This document shows, in pieces, positions 7,966 through 15,942 of a DNA stretch of 35,317 nt; position 1 is the first letter of the stretch; the number at the start of each line of letters is the position of its first letter. This DNA is from Glaciihabitans sp. GTDB taxonomy: Bacteria > Actinomycetota > Actinomycetes > Actinomycetales > Microbacteriaceae. The position numbers and the translations under genes were made by a program. The notes under the pieces were generated by a model. That model was not told the origin of the DNA. It saw only the letters and a program-made list of their open reading frames with translations, and did no database searches. The stretch lies in the NCBI GenBank assembly GCA_025465535.1, contig JAODMY010000024.1, positions 1 to 35,317 of the forward strand, given 5' to 3'.

Positions 7966-8627
7966 CCGAGGAAGTCGCAACAACTCAACGGGGCCGACAC
8001 GAGCCGCTCAGCGCAGACGAGCTGATTCGAAAACTGGGCGCCGAGAAGATCGTTCCGGTCCTGCGAACACTCGATCCTGGCCAATTGCGTAATCAACTCG
8101 ACATGGCACTCGAAGCGGGGTTTGGCATTGTCGAGATAACGGCGACGAGCCCGGGCTGGGACGACCTGCTCGCGGAAGTCTCGCAGGATGTGTCGCGCGC
8201 GGGCCTCACGCTGGCCGCTGGCACGATCACGACGGTCGAGGACGCCCAGAAGGCGATCGCAGCGGGGGCACAGTTTCTCGTCTCTCCATTCGGCGTGCCC
8301 GAGGTCCGCGCGCTCACGCGTGGACGGGTTGTGCTCATCGAAGGCGGCCTGTCGCCATCCGAGATCGCCGCAGCGTCTGCGACGAACGGCATCGCAAAAC
8401 TGTTCCCCGCTTCGACCGCCGGGGTGGGACATCTTCGCGCGCTACGAGACGTTCTCCCGAGTTGTTCGATAATGCCTACCGGAGGCATAACCATCGAGAA
8501 TGCGCCACAGTGGTTGTCAGCCGGTGCCGTCGCTGTGGGTATGGGCGGCGGGCTATTCCGATTTACGCCTCGGGAGCTCCGAGATTTCCGCTTGCGAATT
8601 GTGGAGTCGGATAACGATGAAAACTGA
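7962..8627 (+). CDS. eda: KDPG / 2-keto-3-deoxy-aldonate-6-phosphate aldolase
   Basis: The 221-residue protein has all hallmarks of the Eda family: KIVPVLRT, the Glu-containing strand IVEITATSPGW, the hydrophobic strand LAAGTITTVEDA, GAQFLVSP, the Schiff-base lysine in KLFPAS (about residue 146) and PTGGI. It cleaves 2-keto-3-deoxy-6-phosphogluconate (or the galactonate epimer) to pyruvate and glyceraldehyde-3-phosphate in the cytoplasm. The start is TTG at 7962 in a TTGA overlap with the kinase stop, with GAGGAG about 8 nt upstream. The family is trimeric with a TIM-barrel fold. Its place directly after the kinase completes the lower part of the Entner-Doudoroff-like route. Confidence 0.93.
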   Translation: MTEEVATTQRGRHEPLSADELIRKLGAEKIVPVLRTLDPGQLRNQLDMALEAGFGIVEITATSPGWDDLLAEVSQDVSRAGLTLAAGTITTVEDAQKAIAAGAQFLVSPFGVPEVRALTRGRVVLIEGGLSPSEIAAASATNGIAKLFPASTAGVGHLRALRDVLPSCSIMPTGGITIENAPQWLSAGAVAVGMGGGLFRFTPRELRDFRLRIVESDNDEN

Positions 8628-9477
8628 AACTCTTCGACTGGGCCCAGAGGGCGCTTCGTTGGAGCTTCTTGTCGACTCGCGTGGGGCGCGCATTTCATCT
8701 GTCCGCCATGCAGCGACAAATTCCGAACTGCTGCTTCGGACGCCGTGGGCAGATGACGAGATGGATGGCGCATTCCCCAGCTCGAGGTCTTCCGAGGAAT
8801 GGCATCGACAGTATGCCGGTGGCTGGGACACGCTGGTGCCGCACTTTGGCGCCGCACGCACCCTTGCTGGCGTTGAGCATCCCTATCACGGCGAAGCTGC
8901 CTGGCGGGTTTGGCAGACGAGTGATCAGAGCGCGGAGCACTGCGTAATGACCGTGCAACTTCGAACGGCTCCGCTTGCGCTGACGAGAAGAATCGAGCTT
9001 CGAGGCGACCACGTCGTTGTCACCCAGACGGTCAAAAATCTCAGTTCAGATCCCTTCTCGTTTACCTGGGCGGAGCACCCGGCGTTTGGGTCTGCGCTCA
9101 TAGACAGTTCGACCGTGGTTCAGATCGGTGGCCAGGACGTGGATCTCGTGTTTCCCGCACCCGGCGACTCGCACTCGGCGTTCCGATGTGTTGACACGCT
9201 TGGCGTTGGAACCTATTCGGTGACGAATCGTTCGAGCGGTCTCAGCGTGAAGATGACTTGGGACGCAGCGATTTTTCCATTCGTTTACGCCTGGCAGGAG
9301 CACCGCGCCACTCCCAGGTTTCCCTGGTGGAGGATGGTCGATACGTTCGCGCTGGAGCCGGCTTCTCGTCCCTTCGATCCTGAACCCGATAGCCTCGGTC
9401 CGCTGGTGGTTGAGGGGTTTTCCGAGATCAAGACCACGCTGACAATGTCTGTCACATCGTCGCCGTCGGATTCTTAG
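8617..9477 (+). CDS. Galactose-mutarotase-fold protein (aldose 1-epimerase-like or DUF4432-like)
   Basis: The 286-residue protein resembles the galactose mutarotase-like superfamily, with an N-terminal LELLVDSRGARISSVRHAATN strand pair, GGWDTLVPHFG, the central EHPAFG histidine segment and a late FVYAWQEHR segment. It is diverged from classical GalM, so it may be an anomer- or epimer-specific enzyme for a sugar or sugar acid. The ATG at 8617 overlaps the aldolase gene by 11 nt and has GGAG about 9 nt upstream. As the last gene of the iclR-kdgK-eda cluster it probably supplies the anomer used by the SDR dehydrogenase. A precise substrate cannot be assigned. Confidence 0.75.
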   Translation: MKTETLRLGPEGASLELLVDSRGARISSVRHAATNSELLLRTPWADDEMDGAFPSSRSSEEWHRQYAGGWDTLVPHFGAARTLAGVEHPYHGEAAWRVWQTSDQSAEHCVMTVQLRTAPLALTRRIELRGDHVVVTQTVKNLSSDPFSFTWAEHPAFGSALIDSSTVVQIGGQDVDLVFPAPGDSHSAFRCVDTLGVGTYSVTNRSSGLSVKMTWDAAIFPFVYAWQEHRATPRFPWWRMVDTFALEPASRPFDPEPDSLGPLVVEGFSEIKTTLTMSVTSSPSDS

Positions 9478-9486
9478 TCCGCTCGT

Positions 9487-9504
9487 CGCGGGTTCGAGCC
9501 CGCG
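9487..9504 (+). terminator. GC hairpin just after the mutarotase-like gene
   Basis: CGCGGG (9487-9492) and CCCGCG (9499-9504) form a 6-bp stem around TTCGAG, 10 nt after the stop codon at 9477. No T-run follows. The loop GGTTCGAGCC resembles a tRNA T-arm, but the arm geometry is wrong and no tRNA body is present. Confidence 0.4.
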
Positions 9505-9553
9505 GGATGATCGTCGAGACTTGCCCGGTCTGCGCCGATCACTTGGTGCGCTT

Positions 9554-9717
9554 CGAAACTGATCGCTTTCGCCAGCATCGTTATCTAAAACGACAAAATA
9601 CGCCAAGCTCCAAGGATCGGTCCCCGAGTCTCCACGGGTTCAGCACCGCCGCGCTATCGGGTGTATTCCCGATCAACCAGTTCGAACCCCACATCGTTTG
9701 AATCCCTGCTGATTCAA
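9554..9717. promoter_or_regulatory. Non-coding gap with an operator-like repeat and two small hairpins
   Basis: The gap 9478-9909 has no convincing gene. CGAAACTGATCG at 9554-9565 recurs exactly at 9840-9851 inside the promoter of the second ABC operon. Two short hairpins follow: ATCGGG/CCCGAT (9656-9661, 9668-9673) and TTGAATC/GATTCAA (9698-9704, 9711-9717). TTGACGTC occurs at 9746 and again at 9832. Confidence 0.4.
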
Positions 9718-9831
9718 GCACTTTCACCGAACCTGCGTCAAGGGATTGACGTCGTAATTTTCCCTGACGGCAATGTCACCCACCGCACGGGTGGACCTCC
9801 GTCACCGGCCCCGAGCTCATGAGCATTGCTC

Positions 9832-9859
9832 TTGACGTCCGAAACTGATCGGATATGAT
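9832..9859 (+). promoter_or_regulatory. Promoter of the second ABC importer operon
   Basis: TTGACG (9832-9837), a 16-nt spacer and TATGAT (9854-9859) lie about 50 nt before the binding-protein start. The spacer holds CGAAACTGATCG (9840-9851), the second copy of a 12-base string found 286 bp upstream, a plausible operator for the DeoR regulator at the end of this operon. Confidence 0.65.
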
Positions 9860-9909
9860 CGCTTTGCGTTTCCAAGCGTGTTCGGAAATCTTTCACAAAG
9901 GGGTTAGAG

Positions 9910-11223
9910 ATGCCAGAAAATCGTTCATCGTTGTTCGGCGCCCAGGTCGACCGGCGGAGTGTATTGCGCTACGCAGGCGCGAGCGGAATCGCCGTCGCGT
10001 CCGCGTCCATCCTCGCCGCCTGTACCGGCAACTTCTCGGGCGGAGGAAGTGCCACAGGATCGAAAACCACTACCTTCGGGTCGAACTATTCGGACCCGGC
10101 GCCGAAGGCCGCCTTCGCCAGTGTCGTCGCCGCGTTCCAGAAGCAATCTGGCGACAAGATCAAGCTCAACACCGTCAGTCACAACGACTTCCAGAACAAC
10201 ATCAACAACTACCTGCAGGGCAGCCCCGACGCGGTCTTCACCTGGTTCTCTGGCTTCAGGATGAAGTCGTACGCCAAGTCGGGCCTCACCCTCCCGCTTG
10301 ACGACGTGTGGACGAAGATCGGCGGCAACTTCTCCGACTCGATCGCTAAAGCGTCGACCGCTGCCGACGGCAAGAAGTACCTCGTGCCGTGGGTCACCTA
10401 CCCGTGGGCGATCTTCTACTCGAAGAGCCTCTTCGCAGAGAAGGGCTACGAAGTGCCGGTCAAGTGGACCGACTTTACGACCCTCGCGGCACAGATGAAG
10501 AAGGACGGACTGATTCCGATCGCGTTTGCCGACAAGGATCTCTGGCCCGCGTGCGGCACCTTCGACTACCTGAACATGCGTATCAACGGTTACAAGTTCC
10601 ACGTCGATCTGATGGCCCACAAGGAGTCGTGGAACCAGGCCAAGGTCAAGGACGTATTCGACCACTGGAACGAGATCCTGCCGTATCACCAGACTGGATC
10701 GCTCGGACGGATCTGGCAGGATGCCGCGAATGCGATCGGAGCGAAGAAGGCCGGGATGATGGTGGTCGGGAGCGACCAGATCGGCGCACAGCTGACCGGC
10801 GCCCAGTACGACGACCTGGATTTCTTCGCCTTCCCCGAGATCAACCCCGACTTCGGCCAGACCGCCGTCGAGGCCCCCATCGACGGGTTCATGCTGTCGA
10901 AGAAGGGCGCGAACGACAAAATCGCCACTGCGTTCCTGGAGTTCCTGGGCACGGCGAAGGCCCAGCAGACTTACCTCGGCGTCAACAAGGCCGACATCGC
11001 AACTGCTAAGAATGCCGACACGTCCGGCTACACGCCGTTGCAGAAGAAGGCGCAGACCTTCATCGGCGCCGCCACCGACCTCTCGCAGTTCCTCGACCGC
11101 GACTCGCTGCCCGCGTTCGCGGCCGACGTGATGGAGCCGGCGCTGCAGTCGTTCATCAGCTCGGGCAAGTTCGACATGGCCTCGGTCGAATCGCAGGCCA
11201 AGCAGAAATACCAGGGCGTTTGA
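9910..11223 (+). CDS. Extracellular solute-binding lipoprotein, CUT1 importer 2
   Basis: The 437-residue protein has a twin-arginine-like signal (DRRSVLRYAGASG, about residues 15-27), a hydrophobic stretch and the lipobox LAAC near residue 37, so it is probably exported folded by Tat and lipid-anchored. The mature part follows the sugar-binding protein fold, with FGSNYSDPAPKAAF, the helix AFQKQSGDKIKLN and the cleft segment WVTYPWAIFYSKSLF. AAAGGGG lies six bases before the ATG. Two permease genes follow at 4 nt and then a four-base overlap. The ligand is unknown; glycosides or oligosaccharides are typical. The gene has a strongly GC-ending codon pattern, unlike the preceding catabolic locus. 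Confidence 0.93.
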   Translation: MPENRSSLFGAQVDRRSVLRYAGASGIAVASASILAACTGNFSGGGSATGSKTTTFGSNYSDPAPKAAFASVVAAFQKQSGDKIKLNTVSHNDFQNNINNYLQGSPDAVFTWFSGFRMKSYAKSGLTLPLDDVWTKIGGNFSDSIAKASTAADGKKYLVPWVTYPWAIFYSKSLFAEKGYEVPVKWTDFTTLAAQMKKDGLIPIAFADKDLWPACGTFDYLNMRINGYKFHVDLMAHKESWNQAKVKDVFDHWNEILPYHQTGSLGRIWQDAANAIGAKKAGMMVVGSDQIGAQLTGAQYDDLDFFAFPEINPDFGQTAVEAPIDGFMLSKKGANDKIATAFLEFLGTAKAQQTYLGVNKADIATAKNADTSGYTPLQKKAQTFIGAATDLSQFLDRDSLPAFAADVMEPALQSFISSGKFDMASVESQAKQKYQGV

Positions 11224-11227
11224 CGCC

Positions 11228-12190
11228 ATGACGGTTGACCAGGCGGTGCGCCCCGAAACGATCACGGCGCCCCGCGAACGTCGCCCAACTCGAAAACGGC
11301 TGAAGACGCTGAGCACCACTGACAAGGTGGTGCTCGGCATGATGGTCGGCATCCCGACCCTGATCGAGGCGTGCCTGATCTGGCTGCCGTCGCTTGCCTC
11401 CATCGGTCTTTCGTTCGGCCGATGGGACGGCATCGGAAGCCCAACCAACATCACGAGTGCGGGCATCTCCAACTACACGTACATCTTTACGAACTACCCG
11501 TCGTTCTGGCCCGCCGTGCTGCACAACCTGATTTGGCTGGTCTTCCTGGCCGTGATCGCGACGCCGCTTGGGGTGCTGCTCGCCGTGCTGCTCGACCGGA
11601 AGATCCGGTTCACCCGGATCTACCAGAGCATCTTCTTCTTGCCCGTGATGCTCTCGCTCGCCCTGATCGGCATCATCTGGCAGCTGATCTACTCGAGTGA
11701 CAACGGCCTGATCGACAGCCTGTTGGGCATCGCCGGAAAGCCGCAGTCGATCGACTTCTTCGGCGACAAGAGCATCAACCTGTGGGCCGCTCTGGTCGCC
11801 CAGACGTGGCGGCACGCAGGCTACGTGATGATCCTGTATCTGGCGGGCCTCAAGGGGGTCGATCTTTCGCTCAAAGAGGCGGCCGCTCTCGACGGCGCGA
11901 CCGCGTGGCAGACCTTCACCCGCATCGTCTTCCCGGTCATGAAGCCCATCAACACGGTCGTGATCGTCATCACGATCATCGAGGCCCTCCGCTCCTTCGA
12001 CCTCGTCTACATCATCAACGGCGGAACGAACGGCCTCGAGCTGCTCAGCGCGCTGGTCGTGCGGAACCTCCAGGGCGAGGGGCAGGATCTCGGGGTCGGA
12101 TCTGCTATCGCTACCGTACTTCTGGTCCTCTCGCTCGTGCCGATCATCATTTACCTCTCCCGGACCTTCAGAAAGGACCGCACCGAATGA
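11228..12190 (+). CDS. Carbohydrate ABC permease, MalF-type, importer 2
   Basis: The 320-residue membrane protein has a basic N-terminus (RERRPTRKRLK) and six hydrophobic segments beginning VVLGMMVGIPTLIEACLIWL. The EAA loop KEAAALDGATAWQTFTRIVF is near residue 220. It starts 4 nt after the binding-protein stop, and its last four bases (ATGA) are shared with the next permease gene. It forms the transmembrane channel together with the MalG-type partner. No dedicated ATPase gene is nearby. Confidence 0.93.
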   Translation: MTVDQAVRPETITAPRERRPTRKRLKTLSTTDKVVLGMMVGIPTLIEACLIWLPSLASIGLSFGRWDGIGSPTNITSAGISNYTYIFTNYPSFWPAVLHNLIWLVFLAVIATPLGVLLAVLLDRKIRFTRIYQSIFFLPVMLSLALIGIIWQLIYSSDNGLIDSLLGIAGKPQSIDFFGDKSINLWAALVAQTWRHAGYVMILYLAGLKGVDLSLKEAAALDGATAWQTFTRIVFPVMKPINTVVIVITIIEALRSFDLVYIINGGTNGLELLSALVVRNLQGEGQDLGVGSAIATVLLVLSLVPIIIYLSRTFRKDRTE

Positions 12191-13098
12191 GCGCGACACT
12201 CGGCACCTCCTCGGTGCCACTCGGCACTTCGAATCCCATCACCAGGAACAAGTCCAGGAACAGCCCATGGATCTACGTCTTCTTGACTGCGGTCGCGGTG
12301 CTGTGGCTGATCCCGCTGGTGTGGACCCTCTACACGTCGTTGCGACCCAACGCCGCAACGACCAGGCTCGGCTACTTCAGCGTCGGCGGCGGCGTGACGT
12401 TCTCGAACTTCAGCACGGCATGGAACAGCGGCTTCGCCGGCTACCTGCTCAACTCGGCCCTCATCACTGTCCCGGCCGTCATCATTACGCTGTTTCTCGC
12501 ATCCTGCGTCGCCTTCGCGGTTTCGCGATTCGCGTGGAAGTTCAACGTCAGCCTCCTGATCCTGTTCACCGCCGGAAACCTGCTACCCCCGCAGATCCTC
12601 GCGACACCCATCTATCAGCTGTTCAAGAACATCCCGCTGCCACTGACCGTCTCCGACTCCGGTTCATTGCTGAACACCTACTACGGCGTGATCGTCATGA
12701 ACGTCGCGTTCCAGGTGGGGTTCTGCACCTTCGTGCTCAGCAACTACATGAAGGCCCTGCCCGACGAGCTCGGCGAGGCGGCTCGGGTCGACGGCGCGAG
12801 CGTGTGGCGGCAATACCGGTCGATCATCATGCCGCTGTGCCGACCGGCGCTTGGCGCCCTGGCCACCCTCGAAGTCATCTGGATCTACAACGACTTCTTC
12901 TGGGCGCTGTTGCTCGTGCAGACCGGCAGCCGCCTGCCGATCACCACAGCGATCAACAATCTCAAGGGCGAATTCGTCAACAACTACAACCTGATCGCGG
13001 CCGGGGCCATGATCACCGTCATCCCGACTCTCATCATCTATTTCGTGCTTCAGCGGCAGTTCGTCGCCGGGCTCACTCTCGGCGCGAGCAAGGGCTAG
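12187..13098 (+). CDS. Carbohydrate ABC permease, MalG-type, importer 2
   Basis: The 303-residue product starts at ATG 12187, inside the stop of the upstream permease (ATGA overlap). It has six hydrophobic segments beginning IYVFLTAVAVLWLIPLVWTL, and the EAA loop GEAARVDGASVWRQYRSIIM near residue 200. The C-terminus QRQFVAGLTLGASKG is typical of MalG-like proteins. The same reading frame is open further upstream inside the MalF-type gene, but that part is out-of-frame shadow. A DeoR regulator gene follows. Confidence 0.93.
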   Translation: MSATLGTSSVPLGTSNPITRNKSRNSPWIYVFLTAVAVLWLIPLVWTLYTSLRPNAATTRLGYFSVGGGVTFSNFSTAWNSGFAGYLLNSALITVPAVIITLFLASCVAFAVSRFAWKFNVSLLILFTAGNLLPPQILATPIYQLFKNIPLPLTVSDSGSLLNTYYGVIVMNVAFQVGFCTFVLSNYMKALPDELGEAARVDGASVWRQYRSIIMPLCRPALGALATLEVIWIYNDFFWALLLVQTGSRLPITTAINNLKGEFVNNYNLIAAGAMITVIPTLIIYFVLQRQFVAGLTLGASKG

Positions 13099-13145
13099 CA
13101 CGAGATGATGGGACCATGATGACGACCCGAGTCGAAGGTCCCGCA

Positions 13146-13967
13146 ATGCTCGCCGTGGGTCGCCGTGTGCAGATCGTCGAGCGACTCCGCAGGGACGGCA
13201 CCGTGCGGGTCCGTGAGCTGGCACGGGCCCTCAACGTGTCGGACGTCACGATCCGGCGCGACATCGATGCACTGGTCGAGTTGGGCAGCGTCGAGAAGGT
13301 GCACGGCGGTGCGCAGTTCCTCGGACGCCTCAGCCACGACGAGCCGGCCTTTGAATCGAAGATGGGCTGGCACGGGCCGGAGAAACAAGCAATAGCGCGC
13401 GAGGCCGCGAAACTGGTTACCGCGGGAATGGTCGTCGGCATCTCGGCCGGAACAACAACGTTTCTCCTTCCTGCCCTCCTCCGAAGCGTTCCGGACCTCA
13501 CGATCGTCACCAATTCAATTCCCGTCGCCACCGAATTCGACAGGCCGCACGGCGACGGCGGCTCGCCGGTAACCGTGCTCCTCACAGGGGGCGAGTCAAC
13601 TCCGTCCAGCGCCCTGGTCGGCCCCCTGGCGATGTCCACCATCCGCCGCCTGCACGTCGATCTTCTTTTGTTGGGCGTGCACGGCATGGACGAGCAGGCT
13701 GGCTTCACCACACCGAACCTACGAGAAGCCGAATTCGACCAGGCATTCATCGAGGCCGCCAAACGAGTAGCCGTCCTGGCGGACAGCACGAAGTGGGCAA
13801 CCGTTGGGATGACCAGCATCGGACCGCTCGAGTGCGCAGACATACTTATTACCGACGCAGGCATCTCAAGTGAAGCCCGACGATCGTTGGAACAGCGCGT
13901 CGGTCAGGTCATTGTTGCTCACCCTGAGAGCGAGACCGGAGTCGAGGTCACGCCCGACCGCCCGTGA
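13146..13967 (+). CDS. DeoR-family transcriptional regulator for importer 2
   Basis: The product (about 273 residues) has an N-terminal helix-turn-helix (RRVQIVERLRRDGTVRVREL, then LNVSDVTIRRDIDALVELG) ending in the family signature EKVHGGAQF. The C-terminal DeoR sugar-phosphate sensor domain has the ISAGTTTFLLP and TIVTNSIPVATE segments and a late VLADSTKW. ATG at 13146 is favoured because GAAGG lies 7 nt upstream and the N-terminus MLAVGRRVQIVERL matches the family. ATGs at 13116 and 13119 are alternatives. Such proteins bind a phosphorylated sugar and repress transport operons. Candidate operators are the repeated CGAAACTGATCG strings before the binding-protein gene. Its last 20 bases overlap the convergent small gene. 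Confidence 0.9.
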   Translation: MLAVGRRVQIVERLRRDGTVRVRELARALNVSDVTIRRDIDALVELGSVEKVHGGAQFLGRLSHDEPAFESKMGWHGPEKQAIAREAAKLVTAGMVVGISAGTTTFLLPALLRSVPDLTIVTNSIPVATEFDRPHGDGGSPVTVLLTGGESTPSSALVGPLAMSTIRRLHVDLLLLGVHGMDEQAGFTTPNLREAEFDQAFIEAAKRVAVLADSTKWATVGMTSIGPLECADILITDAGISSEARRSLEQRVGQVIVAHPESETGVEVTPDRP

Positions 13968-14262
13968 CCACTGCCGGGCCGGCCTTGCGGATCGTGACCC
14001 GCGTCACGCTTCCGTTGAGAATTCTGCCCTGGTATTCGACGAGGTCGCCGGTGCTGATGTTATCCGGGCACGGGGCGAGAACGACTTCATAGTTGGGGAT
14101 CATCCGGCTCTGCGCGATCGGACACCACCGGTACTCCTTCCTGCCCTTTGTCCAGTCCGTCTCGGTTGCCGGAACCGCGCCGAGAAGAATCGTGTACGAC
14201 CCAGCCGGATCGCGTTCCATGGCCTGGTCGATCATTCGGTCAATCAGAAGTTGAAGTTGCAT
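13948..14262 (-). CDS. Unrecognised 104-residue protein linked to the SulP operon
   Basis: I do not recognise this family. The 104-residue product has an N-terminal helix-like segment (MQLQLLIDRMIDQAMERD) and then a beta-rich remainder with EYRWCPIAQSRMIPNYEVVL and NGSVTRVTIRKAG. It has two cysteines (CP in both cases) and no signal peptide or membrane segment. It follows the SulP permease stop by 18 nt in the same direction, so it is probably co-transcribed with arsR-sulP, and it ends inside the 3' end of the convergent deoR gene. Codon use (mostly G/C at third positions) looks coding. The ribosome site is weak (GAGAG). A soluble partner of the transporter is possible but unsupported. Confidence 0.6.
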   Translation of the reverse strand: MQLQLLIDRMIDQAMERDPAGSYTILLGAVPATETDWTKGRKEYRWCPIAQSRMIPNYEVVLAPCPDNISTGDLVEYQGRILNGSVTRVTIRKAGPAVVTGGRA

Positions 14263-14280
14263 GGTGCGCTCTCGCTCTCG

Positions 14281-15942
14281 CTAATTGTGGATCGTTGACT
14301 CCGCGGTGAGTGCGGCAGTCCTCGCGACGTGATCGCGCGCGTGCGCGACGGCATCATCGAGATCGGTGAACAGGTGCTTGAGGTGGCGAAGGGACGAGAT
14401 CACGCCGACACGATTGGCGAGGCGCAGGTGCTGGGGCCGGATTCCCTTGACCAACACCGTGGTGCCGCGGCGTTCGAGCCCGGTGATCATCTCGGTGATG
14501 ACTTTCGCCCCTGTGGCATCCAGTACCTGCAGCTGCGACATCCGGATGATGACGACCGAGACGTTGTCGATCTCGGTTACCCGCTCGAGCATCCGGTCCG
14601 CTGCACCAAAGAACAGGGCGCCGTCGAGACGGAACAGGGCGATGCGTTCATCTCCCGGATGAGATGGGAGTGGCAGCTGTTCACGGTGAACACCCCCGGA
14701 TTTCGCCAGCGCACGAAGCGCGAAGAACGCTGCTATCGCGATCCCGATCCCGACGGCGTCGATGAGGTCGAACGAGACGGTAATGATGGCGGTGGCGACG
14801 AAAACGACCGCGTCTGACCGGGTCGAACCGACAACGCTTCGCACGGTTGCAAGCGAGATCATCCGGGTGGCGGTGACCATGAGCACACCGGAGAGGGCCG
14901 CGAGCGGGATCTGCGAGACGACCCCGGTCGCAAGGTAGACAACGCCGAGGAGGACAAGAACGTGCACAATTGCGGAAACGCGTGTCTTCCCGCCCGTGCG
15001 GACATTGACCGCCGTTCGGGCGATCGCACCGGTTGCGGGCATCCCCCCGAACAGTCCGGATGCGATGGATGCAAGCCCCTGCCCGACGAGTTCACGATCG
15101 GCGTCGAATGGCCCGGTGTCGGAGATCGAGACGGCCACACGGGCGGACAGGAGCGACTCCATCGCCGCGAGGGCCGCGACAGTGAGCGCCGGAAGGATCA
15201 GCGAGGTCACAGTGGCGGCGCTGATGGCTGGCATGGTCGGGGTCGGAAGCGAGTCCGGCAGCGCGCCGATTCGGGCAAGGGGTAGACGGGCGAGCGCGGC
15301 AACAATCGAGACCACGATGATGGCAATGATTGATCCGGGAAGCTTCCGGTGAATCCTTGGTGCGAAAATCATGATCGCGGCGACCGCGATGACCGCGGCG
15401 ATGGGCAGGGCAGCGGTCCCCCAGCTCACCTGGCCAAGGGATTGAACTGCGGAAACGAAGGCATTGCTGCTGGGTCCCGGTTTTGTGCCGAGCGCGGCCG
15501 GGACCTGCTGCAGGAAGATGATGACGGCGATCCCGAGGGTGAAGCCCTCTATGACCGGCCAGGGGATGAAGGAGACAAGGCGACCGAGTTTCAGCGCCCC
15601 GCCGACGACGACTACCACGCCGGCCATCACGCTGACGACGGCGACGATCCCGGGTCCGTGTGTGGCAACGATCGGCCCAAGCACGACGACCATCGCCCCG
15701 GTGGGCCCGGATACCTGGACGTTCGATCCGCCGAATACCGCCGCGACGACACCGGCAACGATCGCGGTGACCAGTCCGCTCTCGGCTCCCGCACCGGAGC
15801 TGACTCCGAAGGCCAGCGCGAGCGGGAGGGCAATGATTCCGACGGTGACACCGGCAACAAGATCACCGCGCCACGTTCGTTTGACCGCACGATAGTCCTG
15901 CCGGCTCGGCAGGAGGGAGCGGATGTAGCGCGTCGGATTCAC
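14281..15942 (-). CDS. SulP-family anion permease with C-terminal STAS domain
   Basis: The 553-residue protein has the SulP organisation. A short cytoplasmic N-terminus with RGDLVAGVTVGIIALPLALA is followed by 10-14 hydrophobic segments to about residue 400, including SGPTGAMVVVLGPIV and GMPATGAIARTAVNVRTGGKT. A STAS domain occupies about residues 430-535 (FRLDGALFFGAADRM, VVIIRMSQLQVLDATGAKVI). Family members carry sulfate, bicarbonate, or other anions, usually with H+ or Na+; the substrate here is unknown. The GTG start at 15942 shares one base with the ArsR gene stop (TAGTG), so the two are translationally coupled. The ArsR neighbour suggests metal, redox or anion-responsive control. Confidence 0.93.
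   Translation of the reverse strand: MNPTRYIRSLLPSRQDYRAVKRTWRGDLVAGVTVGIIALPLALAFGVSSGAGAESGLVTAIVAGVVAAVFGGSNVQVSGPTGAMVVVLGPIVATHGPGIVAVVSVMAGVVVVVGGALKLGRLVSFIPWPVIEGFTLGIAVIIFLQQVPAALGTKPGPSSNAFVSAVQSLGQVSWGTAALPIAAVIAVAAIMIFAPRIHRKLPGSIIAIIVVSIVAALARLPLARIGALPDSLPTPTMPAISAATVTSLILPALTVAALAAMESLLSARVAVSISDTGPFDADRELVGQGLASIASGLFGGMPATGAIARTAVNVRTGGKTRVSAIVHVLVLLGVVYLATGVVSQIPLAALSGVLMVTATRMISLATVRSVVGSTRSDAVVFVATAIITVSFDLIDAVGIGIAIAAFFALRALAKSGGVHREQLPLPSHPGDERIALFRLDGALFFGAADRMLERVTEIDNVSVVIIRMSQLQVLDATGAKVITEMITGLERRGTTVLVKGIRPQHLRLANRVGVISSLRHLKHLFTDLDDAVAHARDHVARTAALTAESTIHN

Noticed and set aside
9487-9504. Sequence resembling a tRNA T-arm (GGTTCGAGCC)
   Set aside because: With the seven-base T-loop imposed, the five-base stem has a G-G clash, and no D-arm, anticodon arm or acceptor stem can be built around it. 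It is better read as a GC hairpin.
9507-9701. Possible 64-residue plus-strand gene starting MIVETCPVCADHLV
   Set aside because: The CPVC start is suggestive, but there is no ribosome site, codon use is not gene-like, and the frame runs through the operator repeat and a hairpin.
9925-11472. Long minus-strand open frame (about 515 codons) opposite the binding-protein and permease genes
   Set aside because: It is antisense to clear family members with ribosome sites. Its product is Arg/Val/Asp/Gly-rich with no family features, as expected for shadow frames in high-GC DNA.
12267-13145. N-terminal extension making a 566-residue protein with the DeoR regulator
   Set aside because: The extension is the out-of-frame shadow of the MalG-type permease gene. 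The DeoR family N-terminus begins at 13146 with a ribosome site.
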